From Lasioglossum baleicum (Eukaryota; Arthropoda; Insecta; Hymenoptera; Halictidae): DNA of 64,000 bases. The stretch is from positions 9,176,001 through 9,240,000 of the forward strand of contig NC_134930.1 of assembly GCF_051020765.1 (NCBI RefSeq). The letters are read 5' to 3'. This document shows positions 20,387-32,348 of this stretch, in pieces (the stretch's first letter is position 1; each line of letters opens with the position of its first letter). Below the pieces are notes generated by a model that saw only the letters and a list, made by a program, of their open reading frames with translations, ran no database searches and was not told the origin of the DNA. The position numbers were made by a program, and so were the translations under genes.

Positions 20387-23300
20387 TATTCCTATCTTGT
20401 ACGATCCAATGTTTCCGCGCGCACGTACACGGTGTAGTAATAAATTTATTCAACATAACGAAAGTATGTTAATTTAGTGGGTAACGATAGAAAAAAAAAA
20501 CTGCAAAGGATCGCATGATATAATTTTTGGGTCTTTGCGAAGCTTTACAAAAATATGTGTTTACCATTTACATTTCTTCTGGACCAGTAATGTATGGGAC
20601 ATAATGATTTCAACGTGTTTAATCGCTCAATAAAGGTATAAGATTTTATAAATGTTGTCTTGTTTTCGAGATTTAAAACCACTCCGTATTACAGAATTAC
20701 AAGCTTATTGAAAGACTATTCTTTAACCTGTCTCTAGAAGAGTAACGGTTGATAAAAGTACGTCGATTCGGACAGAGAACCGAGAACCACCAATGTAATC
20801 GTTCCGAAACAGATTTTTATCCGTTTTGTCTAGACAAAAATAAATGATTGGTTCTTGTAAAAGAGATGACAGAGCGAGGGATTCACTCCTCTATGTTGTA
20901 ATTTGAATAGAAAATTTTGTAGACCCCGGTATCCAAATGGATTCATGAATGTTCAAAGAGGTCAAAAATGTTGGTTGGCTTGTGTAGAGGTCCGGGAAAT
21001 CGTTTCCGTGCCCGGTAAAAGTTGAATTGGTCCTCTGGTCGTAACGAAAGTGGTGTTGACGTCTGAAATGTAGCTGTATTGTAATCGTTTCTACAACTTT
21101 CTCTGTTGCGAGTCCACTGTCGTGCTCGTTCTTTTTTGCTGGAAAGAGGGAGATAGAAAGAGAGAGAGAGAGAGACCGTGGAGAGTTCTATGGGGATTTG
21201 CGTCTGATAGGAGGGAGAAAGATGAGGCCAAGTATACAGGTGTGCTGCTGTCTCTTTCCATGCTGGTGCAACCAAACCGCGGAGATTGAAACAAGTCCGT
21301 ACGCTCCTCCTACCCGAGACTTAGCTGTGCGACCGTTTACCTGGTTCATCTTAGCATCGTGGTTCAGTGTAGTCGTCACTCGTGGCCACGGAGCGTCCAC
21401 GAGTGCGGTCATGGTCCCGAAGGTCAGCCGTCCGTGATCCAGGAATTGGAAGCCGCGATCTTGGAGAACGTTCCTCCGGTTCACAGGTGATCCGACAGTG
21501 CACATGCGTCGACGGTGTCTTTTTTTCCCGCGTTGGTGACTATGGAATTTTTGATTTTTCACAATTTCGTTTCTCCAAGCCAAATGGTGGAATTTTCGTG
21601 TGTAACCGAAGACTTTCTAACGGAGAAGATATCTGATTGTTAGTTGAGGACGTCGAGATAGATTGCTGGGGTTTTTCAAGTTGTCAGTTTGATTTGAGAC
21701 TTGAGATCGTAGGGGAGCAGATGAAGATGTGAGCATTTGTAAGGAATTGCTGGTTCAGGATATAGTGATTCGAGGCTCGATGGACTTTTGTAGAGGCGAG
21801 TTGTTTTATGAGACTATTTGGGAGCTCCGCCGGTTCTGCCGGACTCTGTTACTCTGCTGCGTAGAAGATCGACGTTATTCATCATCCAACGATGCCACGA
21901 ACTCTTCAACCTATCCAGGAATGCAACTCGGGAAAGTCAAGTAAGTTTGCTTTTACTGCTTTCTTCGTTTTATACAGATGTATATTTCTTGCAGTTTGAA
22001 ATTGATGTTTTCCGTCGTGATTATCAATTGGGGAGCTTGGTTAAAAAAAAAACGAGCAAAAACTTATATGTCGGTGTATGTATGTATTTAGAAAATTTGT
22101 ATCTCTAAAGAAAGATGCGCGGGGCGAGAGAAACATGGTATGTACCATTTTTAATAAGTGTCATCAGCGGAATTATACATACACCTAGAACGAGGCTTCT
22201 CCCGGACCAGTCGATAAAAATTCGTCCGATTCGAACGTGTGCGCGCGTGGTGTAAGGCTTGCTTCGTTCGCAGATAATCGTGCGAGTTTCAGCGAGCGCA
22301 ACACGCGTTCGGCAACGCGCACGGTTTCTTGGTCTGAAACGACTTGGCGCACTTTCCCTTTTCTTTTCCACGGAAGTGAAAATGATCGGGCTAGAGTGAA
22401 TTCTATTTCATTATACGGCGTCTGCTCACCGTTCCTCGCTCGGACTCTTGTTTTCAGAATTTCTGCTCACTCGTGCGCGATCGGACGCCCGTGTCGGACC
22501 AATGTCCCGGAACGCACGATTAAATTGCTCGCCGTGCGATACATGGAACTGAATTTCTCGCCAAAACGTCTCGATCGATGCTTTACGCTTCTGTGTGCTG
22601 TGAGGAACGATTAGTTGAGTGCGCGGACGACAAAACGTGCCGGCGAACCGCATTATGGGTTTGGCGCGAGGTAATTAGACGTCTCGATTATAACACGTTA
22701 TCTATATGTATACCGGCGATTGTTCCATCATTTTTCCAAGTTTATGGTTCGTGACTGAGGATTTCTTAATAGATCTTTCGACAGCGACGGAAACTTTAAT
22801 CATAAACTCGCCCTCGATATCACGTCGTCTAATCATTTCGTTTCAGAAGACGTTTTAGTGTTACGTCATCTACATAGTTCCCCCGCAATCGCAACAAATT
22901 CTTAAAACTGACTTATTTTTTGGGCGATCGAATGAGAGGACACACCGGTAGTTTCACAAAAATTTTTATATTGCTATTTCCATAAATTTCTCGTTTATCT
23001 AGCCTAACGGCTAACCCAAACAAGATTGTCCTCGATATTGAAGGTCAAGTGAAATTTTTCTTTTCACCTCCACTCGGTTTTTTCTGTCCGTTTAACCATC
23101 GATCAGGAGCATCCCCGGCGCGGCGCGGCGCGGCGCCTATCTCCAATCGTCGTATTATTAATGTCATGAATGTTTCGTTACTTTCTTCTTTGGACCCAGA
23201 AAACGTCGAAAGTCGCTTACAGAGGATGACTGTTGTCGTCGTACGACATTCCGAGTAATTTTTGGCACTTCAGATTATGAAAGTGAGTTTTTAAATGCGT

Positions 23301-26300
23301 GACACTAATTCGAAATGAAAACAAGCCGTGTACCGAGAGATTAACAAGATTTTCTTTTCTGAAAGTCTTTCGATGTTCGCTTCCCAAGTGGTCAACGACA
23401 CATCTTTAATTTTGCATCAGTATCGTTGTGGTCGGTAACAGGCTCGTGTTTCACGGTCGAATTTAAAAGAGGAGACATGTTATGTTGGATCAGCTGTGCA
23501 GGTCCGTGTTTACATGTTCTGTCCTTTTCTGCGTTTGGCGCGGTCGCGACGCGATACCAATGAAATAGTAGCCCCACACGATCTATGTCCGAGCATACAG
23601 GATAGAAACTAACTCAAGTATCGGGTCTAAAAAAGCTTTGTTATCAAATAGAAAACGAGAATAACAATTACTCGCTTTAACAGAGCGGATCTCTCGACTG
23701 GAGCGTCACGCGGCGCGGTGGCCTCAACGGACACACGCGACGCGATTAAATCACACAGTTTTAATTGAATTACACGGGCCCGGCTCCGAATTGCTTTATT
23801 AATAACCTGTCCACAGTCCACATACATAGTATACACATGGTCCTGGCGCAGTCCAACCAGAAGAGAAATCACGGAAAGTACAGAGCGGTTCAAAAGTTGA
23901 ACAATGAACGAGATTCTCTCTGTCGAGTTCTACTAATTCAAACTAATTCTCATTGTCATGAAGAAGTTGTTGATCGACATGATGTAGCAAATGCTACATT
24001 CGTTACAAACTCCTTAATGGCTCCGTAGAACGTTATTCGATTCTATTAGTTTCTAATTTCTTTGTAGTTTTCAGATTTTTGTCAACCCCTTGCCGTACAA
24101 TTAGGTAAATGTCTTTGTACAATAATTAGAACGCGTTTGCCTTGAATCATTTTCGAAAAGTTAAATAAGGCCGCCTTTGCGATTGATGGAGAAAATTTTG
24201 AATGATCCGACTGTAAGATTTTTTGTTAGAATGCAGAGATCGTAAGTTGTCGAACACCTCGAATCAAATAGACGACGACATATGTAAGCTGTGTAATTAT
24301 AAATAATCTGGTAGGTGGAGCACCCTAGAGGAGGCTAGGTAGAGCTAGCAGCCTAGTCCTCTTCTCCCTGTGCTGTTCACTTTGTACATCCTCGGCAACT
24401 TGGAATCTCTGTACCGTGTACTGTATTAGCGAATTTTTCAGCTTGCGGGGGACAAAGAGCAAGGAAAGAATAACCGTTGGTCACTGTGACGGTGCGGCGC
24501 GGCGTAACGCGTTATTTTTCGATTGTTTCGCGAGGCATCATCACGGTGCGGCGCGGCACAGCGGCATGGCAGCGGGACCGCTACACGATGATTTACTAGA
24601 CACCCTGACACGATTTACTGGACACCTCTGCTGTCGTGATGATACGCCAGTTTCGACGACGTTTAACAATTTTTCGTAGCGGTATACACCGCGGCCATTT
24701 ACCCGCGAGCATAACGCACACGTTTATAATACTAACCGTTCGCGAAAGCTAGCACACGGAAGAATCTTTCCGTTGAAACGCCTCGTCTCGTCTCATCTCG
24801 TCTTGTCTCGTCTCGTCGTCGGCGATTATCGAGCAGAATACTTCGACCTCTAACACCTGTTCTAAAGTCACGTTTCTGCCTCGGAGCGGCTCTTCTCTCT
24901 TAGCCAACGGAGAATGAAGGGCTTCGAAACTGCGAGAGAGCTCGAGCTCGCGTGAAAAGACCGCGTTTGTACAATTTTACGACGAACCGCCATGCGAGAG
25001 AGTTAACGGTTTGTCTTTTGCAACAACCGATGTCAACGGTCGCAACGCTTCCTCGTCGGCCACCTTCCATTGTGTCGCTTTTACCGCAACTCGAAGACGT
25101 TTCCGTGCTATTGGAAGTCGTATTTCACTGGTTGGCTAATTGTAATTGCTGATTTCACGCGATCGCGATAGTCGGTGCTCTTTCAAACTCTTCGATACAT
25201 ACTACGATACTATTTGCGGACGATATTTCTATGTATAAGAACAGTATTTGTAATTTGTTTAATTCGAATAGTCTGTAAGTTAGGCCATAAGAATTTATGT
25301 TTGCGCAAACATCTGCCGCGCCATAGTTGCACCCGTCGCGTCGCATCAGTCGGGCTAATCGTAATCAAGTCACGTGAAAGTTGTGTAAAGTCATATTTAC
25401 GTACAATAGAATAGATAGTTGCGTGAAACATAGTTGCACGAGACGTAACTGGAACACTTTGAAACGCGTTACTTTCTTTAAAGAAAATTACACTGAATAT
25501 TTGAAACAACGAGGATGCAGACTCTACTTAATTGTGGTGCAAGGACTGGTATATGTAGAGTTACACGGTATGTAGACCTAGTTACAGCAGCCATAAGGAT
25601 ACCATTTCTTTGGACATAAATTATCTCTCGGTGGGAGAAGTACAGAGTAGAAATACAAATATAGAAATATATAGAAATATAGAAATATAGAAATATAGAA
25701 ATACATAGTATAAATACTAAAACTTGAATAGTTTTTTAGATTATTAAAGTTTTTATCAATTTTTAAGGTACAAGGTTGATAAATTTTTGGAGGCACTCGA
25801 TACAGATCCATCCGTCTTCTTGTTTTATTTAATTAAACAAATCTGTTCAACTATTCTCGCTAGCTCAAATGAAATTCATTTAAATGACTTTCCAGTCTAA
25901 CTAGTAGACTGCGGATTTTTCTGCATTCGTAGCTTTCGTGAATTTTTAAAAACTGCTGGAATATCAAATTCGAGAAAATTTCGTACGATTTTGATTTATT
26001 TGAAAGTTGCAAAAAAAGAAATGCGAATTACGCGTGGAACCGAGTGGAACTCGCAACCGCGAGCGTAATTGCGAGGAATCTCACGAAAACTGGTCGATTG
26101 CGTCACAGGGGAATTTTTCTAGGATATCTTGATGATCCGTGCGAATGAAGACCGTGGACGATGTGAAATCTTTTTTCGTCATCCTGGTCACGAACGAGAG
26201 CTAGATCCATACGATCGACCTCCAGCCACCTCCACGAGTCCGCGGAGAATTGTTTCTCGTAAAACCAAAGCCAAGAAACGACATTTACCTTTTGTGGTCG

Positions 26301-26752
26301 ATCGGGTGCGCTCGTCGGAAGTGCCCGATCATTCGAGTCCAGTGGCAAAATCAAAAAGTATTAGCTTGCAATTTTTCACGAGGTTTCGTCATCCAGGAAG
26401 ACTGTGTGTTTCGTGTTTCGTCTCGTCTCGTCGTCTTTTCGATGTGCACGCGCGAATTCGACTCGGTTACAGTCTGCTTGTACATAACTCGTTCTTCGGG
26501 GAGCCAGCCGTACACGTTCGTATTCGCGCCGAACGTATTCGTCGCTAATTTAGTGTGTCAGTGACTACCGCATGGACGAAGAAAAGAATTTTCATTATTT
26601 CTCGGTCTCGTAACCGTGGAAATAGACTCGGTTCACACAGTTTCTTTCTCTTCCGCTTACTCTTCTTCCTTCGGTCACCCCATCTCGCACACCCCATTAT
26701 TCACTCTCATTTGCTTGTTTTTTGCATGCTTTATTCTACACATATAATATTC

Positions 26753-26790
<38 letters not shown>

Positions 26791-27424
26791 CATATATAGA
26801 ATTGCATGTGTAATCTACTGTAAAGTATTGATTTTATTATGGCAATTCTTGCATTGTTTTAAATTAGACCTATTCATTTTTCTCATATTTTCTTATATTT
26901 CTCTATTCTACCTTACATAATTCAGAGTTTGTTCGTTCATCCCCCTGTTAACATCGCCGCTATCTTTCCGTGTGCTTGCGCCTTGTTCTTGTCATCAATA
27001 TCGGATTCGTTTCTTCTTCTATCTTGGTCTTGTTTCTTGGATGAGCACTTTGCTAGGGTATGCATATACGGGTATGCTCTTCTATTTCATGCACAGCGTT
27101 TCACCATGATACGAGTACGTTACACGCCGATGTTTACGAACGCATTAACGATATCGACATGATAACGCTTAACGGTATATCGTACGTTGGCATGCTTACG
27201 CATACTTGCTACCGTCGCGCGTCGCTCGTCGCACGTGCATTGCAAGTTATGGGCAAATCGATCGGACCGTTACGGCTTTTGATACGTGTAACATTTTGCT
27301 CAACGTTCTCAGCGAGAGCTACCAGTCTATTTAGCGTCCAGTGTAAAGGTTCGATAAGGTTCACCGAAACTTTTACTATCCCAATTAATAGACTGCGGGG
27401 ATCGGATCTTTATGCTAATTACTA
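20387..27424. other. Gene-poor intergenic region
   Basis: About 7 kb without a gene I can support. Many frames of 60-140 codons are open on both strands (for example 21188-21583, 22237-22614, 26129-26548), but none shows a recognisable domain or a consistent exon chain. Simple repeats include GA-rich 21150-21175, a GGCGC run at 23117-23136, TCTCG-type repeats at about 24782-24820, an ATAGAAAT-type repeat at about 25655-25705 and an AAT run at about 26755-26788. Undetected UTR exons or non-coding transcripts remain possible. Confidence 0.5.
25907..25940. repeat. Solo end of the GACTGCGG MITE family
   Basis: GACTGCGGATTTTTCTGCAT directly follows a TA dinucleotide. It matches the terminus of the MITEs at 56722-56933, 58009-58200 and 59794-60004. 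No matching right end is evident nearby. Confidence 0.6.
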
Positions 27425-27586
27425 GAGTGCGGATCTTTATGCAAAATAACAAGTTCGACGAATCGATCATAGGAAATGGAGAAGCCATAGATAAGAATAT
27501 ATATGTATTCTGAAATTCGTCTAATGTCTTGACAGTTTCGTTTTCCGCTGAACCATCTATCCCACGAATGCATACAATCCGCAGCC
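27425..27586. mobile_element. TA-flanked MITE, GACTGCGG family
   Basis: The left end GAGTGCGGATCTTTATGCAA (27425) and the right end TGCATACAATCCGCAGCC (ending 27586) are inverted and each is flanked by TA. A second left-end-like motif, GACTGCGGGGATCGGATC, lies just upstream at 27391, suggesting a partial duplication or a nested copy. Non-coding, 162 bp. The TA target fits Tc1/mariner mobilisation. Confidence 0.7.
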
Positions 27587-27772
27587 TACTACATATGTAC
27601 TACCAATTGCTGGGTTAGGCTAACGGGTTTCGGAAGACCGCCCGATACACTTAGAAGATCGGGGTGAGGTATTCCTGTTGGCGAGATCAGGCGGGTGGGT
27701 CAGTGATCCTCTAACATGTTGGTCACGCTCTGATCGTGACATCCGGCGTACGGCTGATCACACTGAAACACG

Positions 27773-28843
27773 ATGGTGGCCGAACTATCGAGCATTCCGT
27801 TTGGCAACGCGCAACGAAAGACAGCTACGGTGGGTCCTGAGAGGCTCAGGTCCTCAGCGAAGCCGAAGAGCAGGCCCAGATGGATCGAGGCTGCGACGCG
27901 AGAACCGATCTACAGCGTTTTGGACAATAGCGAGACATTCGCTGACATAGCATCGGGTAGCAAACGGAACATAGTGGTGATCAGCGCTGTCAAGAGCGAG
28001 AAGCAATTGGAACATCCTCGGAAGTTGATCGAGAGCAAAGGAGCTGCTGTCGATAGAGTTACATTGACGGAGAGAGAATCTTTCGAAGACGAGGACCCCC
28101 TGTACAGCGTGGTGAAGAAGCCGAAGAGAATCCAGTTGTCGGAACCTGGCTCCGAGAAGAGCAAACTCAACAAAATCGAACAACAGGTCCCGAAGAGCAC
28201 CCAAGAGGTTAGGTCCCGTCAAGAGGAGCTGAAGAGGTGGCTGCAAGTGGCTTCGAACCAGCTACCCGAACCTCGTAGATTGTTCGACCTCGGCGAGATG
28301 TACTCGAACCACTTGAGCGAGTTTGATCAGCTGCAAGCTGATTGGAAAAGGAACGTATGCATCCCCCGAGGGGTCGTCGGTCTTGTAGGTCCTTACAGAG
28401 TCTACCAAAACCCGAACGAAAGAAGAGAGTACATGTTGCAAGAGGAAGAGCTTGTCGAAGAAGTAGTTGATTCGGTCAGTCAAGTTGCAGCCCGGGAGAA
28501 TCGTCTTGGGGAACCTCATCAGGAACCTCATCAGAGAGCAAAGTGGAGAATCAGGGAGGATGACGAGGATACTCTGGTGCCAGATATTAGGGAGATTCCG
28601 GGGCTAGAACAGGAGTTTACCGTGGAGAACAAGGAGACGACCGAGTGGAAGAAGATCGATGATCGGACGACCGTTGAATATAATCGGAACGAAGAATCCA
28701 GGAAGATCGAGGAGGAACCGAGGAGCGATGCGGATGGGATCTTGCAGGGGAAGGAGGAAAGGGCTGTGGACGTTCCTGACGAGGTGTCCACTGTTTCTAC
28801 CAAGTCGGTCAAGGAGAAGGGTGAGGCCTATTTAGAGATTTGA
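27773..28843 (+). CDS. Uncharacterised highly charged protein, 356 codons
   Basis: I do not recognise this protein. The frame is open for 1,071 bp in a GC-richer stretch than its surroundings. An in-frame TGA lies 9 bp upstream of the ATG, so the start is fixed if the gene is intronless here. The product is rich in Glu, Lys and Arg, with no signal peptide or membrane segment. It has a moderately ordered central part (about residues 145-225, including RQEELKRWLQVASNQLPEP and GVVGLVGPYRVYQNPNERRE) and a very acidic C-terminal third. A splice acceptor inside the first 30 codons, for example after GGCTCAG near 27853, could make this the last exon of a larger gene. The coding call rests on length and composition; function is unknown. 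Confidence 0.6.
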   Translation: MVAELSSIPFGNAQRKTATVGPERLRSSAKPKSRPRWIEAATREPIYSVLDNSETFADIASGSKRNIVVISAVKSEKQLEHPRKLIESKGAAVDRVTLTERESFEDEDPLYSVVKKPKRIQLSEPGSEKSKLNKIEQQVPKSTQEVRSRQEELKRWLQVASNQLPEPRRLFDLGEMYSNHLSEFDQLQADWKRNVCIPRGVVGLVGPYRVYQNPNERREYMLQEEELVEEVVDSVSQVAARENRLGEPHQEPHQRAKWRIREDDEDTLVPDIREIPGLEQEFTVENKETTEWKKIDDRTTVEYNRNEESRKIEEEPRSDADGILQGKEERAVDVPDEVSTVSTKSVKEKGEAYLEI

Positions 28844-31088
28844 GAACACTGAATCTGAAAACACTGTTACATACATGATTTCCGACCTACTAAAATAATT
28901 AAACGAACGCATTCGTCTTCGACTTGTATTCCTTACGGTTGGCGTAAGGCGTAACATTTCCGTATCACGAATGCAGAGATATCTGCAGTCTAGGTACAAC
29001 ACGCGAACGACACGGTTTCATTTATTAACGATCCCTGAGGCCTGGAACTTGGGGTATTTGTATGCACAATGCATGTTGCTCGATGTACGGTATCGTCGCG
29101 CGTCGGACGAAAAGGATCGGCTAGCGGTAGATAGGACGTGGCTCGTGTGCGCTTGTTCGCGAGTCACTGTAGGTACGTGCGAGGTGTCTTTATTAGTCGG
29201 GTGACCAATATTCGGCATTGTCTGCTCCGAAGCGTACCGATGTCTGATTCGTTGTATTAGGAGTAACGGTGTGTAGCAGGTGTCTGACACCTATTCCAAG
29301 TATTCTAACTATCATATATTGTATAGCCTCGGATTCGTACATTCCCTAGCGATATTATGTACATATGTACGATATGTATGTATTGTATACTATGTATTAT
29401 ACAATGCTCTGTTTCGTTGCGGAAAACAACTAGAGTTACATTTTAATAGCTTACGATTAGACCACTATCTTGACGATTTCATCGATTTATGGTATAACAA
29501 CGACGATTACACGACCATTTAAAATAATTAAAAGTTCAAGCCCGATGTCATTCTCCGATGTACACGGTGCGAACTCGCGGCATACATGGCAAATGCGTGT
29601 TATTTCGAAGAAACGCCAGAGACGTTATTCGAATAAAAATCCTGTCAAAAATATCAACTAATGTTAGTATTGGTAGACACGTAGGAGATGATGCAGCAAC
29701 AGTAGAATTCGAGACGCGGTATCCCGTAGGCCGTAGGCCGTAGAATTTCAACAATCTCCGTAGCAATTTAACGTTTCGGTTCTCATCGTGAAACGGCTGT
29801 TTCCCGAGAGCGCGTACGTCGAACGTCTTCTCATGGATCTCACAATTCTATTACTTTTTACACCGCAGCCCGCGGTAATGAATAGTCAGCTGCCTCCTCG
29901 ACTTTCGCTGTTTTTGTTGGCTGTTGTTGCCTCTCCTCGCGGACTATAAACGTACACAATCATCGTCGTAAATCCTTGCTACCAGCCACCGAGGAAACAC
30001 CGGCAAATTTCCACGGGCAAAAACTTGATCGACGACTTCCTGTCGATCAAATTATCCCGCGCGATCCGCCGACTTCCGGTTTACCCTCGAGTCGTTAAAT
30101 TAAATGAAACTTCTCGACAAACGAGGCAGTCAAATCTTTTTCTCGTCGCATTGTCGGGACGTAAAACTGAAATAGAGTTCTTACTGTTCTTTCTCACAAA
30201 TCTGTGTCTCCGCTTACAAGTTTCTTTGTTAGGGCAGTTATAGGATCATTCCTCCGGCTTCCTGCCGGAGATGAAAGATAGTTGAAGCGTGTATGGGCAT
30301 TCTTTGTTAGCTTACCAACGACAAGTCTACAGGTAATTAGGAACCAGACCGGTAATACATATAATATTTTCCTACGCGTTATCCGAAACAATCACGTGTT
30401 ACATAAGATACGTTTTTCTTAGAAAATTCCGAGAAATTTCACACTTTCAACCAAATTCCTTTCCACATTAAAACAAATCTTTCTAACGTCTAAAAAAGAC
30501 ACTCGACTCGTTTGGTCCAATTTTGAAAATGTTATTGTACGTATACATATATCGGTTTTTGAAGGGTGACGACTTAATTTTGAAGATGAAACGCAAGCTC
30601 ACAGATCGCGTTTCGCGCGTCAAGATCTTCTCATGGTGGTTTGATAATTATGAGGATACGTGCTCGAGAGACCGGTAGACAGGTAGCGCGTGCCAGGAAA
30701 AGTGGTTAACTGTACAACAACCGCGGATTAGTTGCAGAAGCCGGCGAGCAGCGCTGAGAAATGAGCAATCTGTAAATCTGGATTAATGCCGCGCCGGTTG
30801 CCATGTGCCGGATAGATCGATACACCGCACCGTTGACGATTAAACGATCGCGACAATGACACCGAAGTGGATTATTTATTTATATGTAAACTAGCAGCTT
30901 GCTCGTGACTCGTGGCTCGTGGCGTACCTACGGCACACCCTCGCAACCAGGCCCAAGCGCGGCGGGCGACGCCAGGTATGGTATCTGTGCTACCATGTAG
31001 CGGCTCTGCTCGCTCGGTAATCGGTCGGAACATACAGACATATGTACTTTTCTACTTTATATGTATACTAGATATACATATACATACG
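28844..31088. other. Intergenic, no gene recognised
   Basis: No supported exon. An AATTAAA variant polyadenylation motif near 28899 could end the upstream ORF transcript. The frames at 29018-29290 and 29548-29766 look random. Several TATGTA/ACATAT-rich stretches occur, but no element termini were recognised. Confidence 0.4.
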
Positions 31089-31090
31089 TA

Positions 31091-32345
31091 CTGTTACGTC
31101 CTAAGGTGGACGTTTCAAAGATTAATAGTTCATTTAAAGATTTGAATTGAAGATAAAACGCAGTTTAGAAGAGAGATTTTAGGGAGATTGAGGATTTTTT
31201 ATTGAGGATTTCTGCTATAATATACGATAGTTCGATATTAATTACACTGTCCAACAAATTTCAACTTTTTAAAAGTATTTCGATTCCCACTATGCGATTC
31301 TTATAGAGTTTACCGCGCTGATTCCGAATCTGTTTTTCATTTTTTTCCTATACGTCCAGTTTTTGAGAAAATGGAGTTTAAAAAAAAGACATATTTTTCA
31401 ACTTTAAACAAATATTGTGATGTTATTATACAAGATATTGAATTGTTCTTTACAGCAAAAGATTCTGTTTGTTTAATTATGATTATGATTATGATTGTTT
31501 AAACATGTTTAAACAATGATTAAAGACGGAGAGATACCACTTTTGCACCAATTTTTGTGGATATTTTCGAGTTTATCTCAAAAAATAAGGGTCCAGCGGA
31601 AAATCGAACTATGTATACCACGCGAAAGAGCAGACTTTTATCTTGAGAAACCACCCTTTAAAGTTTGTAACGTCGACATTTTTTTCGAACCAGAAAGCAA
31701 AATATCTTCGCCCGAGAGGAGTTGTCACCAGTGGCGCTCACCACCAGAACGGAAAAAAACGTCGATGTCGCAAACTTCAAACGGGGGTTTTTCAAGATAA
31801 AAGTCTGCTCTATCGCGTGGTATAGTTCGATTTTCCGCTGGACCCTTATTTTTTGAGATAAATTCGAAAATATCCGCAAAAATTGGTGCAAAAGTGGTGT
31901 CTCTCCGTCTTTAATCATTGTTTAAACATGTTTAAACAATCATAATGTATTAATATTGGATATCACTGTATTCGGGAAAGTCTACAGAATCTTTTGCTGT
32001 AAAGAACAATTCAATATCTTTTATAATAACATCACAATATTTGTTTAAAGTTGAAAAATATGTCTTTTTTTTAAACTCCATTTTCTCAAAAACTGGACGT
32101 ATAGGAAAAAATGAAAAACAGATTCGGAATCAGCGCGGAAAACTCTATACGAATCGCATAGTGGGAATCGAAATACTTTTTGGCTATTGGACAGTGTTAT
32201 CAATTATAATATTTGATATTTTATTTCTCGTACAACATTATTAGAGCAAGTATAAAAAGAAATTCTGAAAATGTATGTCATGAATTAAACATGATTGATT
32301 TGATTAATTATTATTAATGGCTGAACCACCCGCTGGACGTAACAG
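31091..32345. mobile_element. Outer TIR element hosting a palindromic insertion
   Basis: CTGTTACGTCC at 31091 is mirrored by GGACGTAACAG ending at 32345, and both ends are bordered by TA. The 11 bp match is short, so the call is tentative. If it is real, the element was the landing site for the palindrome at 31245-32196. Confidence 0.45.
31245..32196. mobile_element. 952 bp near-perfect palindromic element
   Basis: The ends CACTGTCCAACAAATTTC (31245) and TTGGACAGTG (ending 32196) are each bordered by TTA (31242-31244 and 32197-32199), a 3 bp target duplication like that of PIF/Harbinger elements. Most of the element reads the same on both strands, with the centre near 31720. Examples are TCTCAAAAACTGGACGTATA-type segments at about 31360 and 32085, and the GTTTAAACATGTTTAAAC hairpin at about 31496 and 31920. 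The frames 31516-31800 and 31658-31918 are the two arms of the same sequence. Related end motifs occur at about 11166-11225. Non-coding. Confidence 0.78.
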
Positions 32346-32348
32346 TAC

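Noticed and set aside
20943..21640. Overlapping frames on both strands as an exon cluster
   Set aside because: No domain, no consistent splice chain, and part of it is a GA microsatellite.
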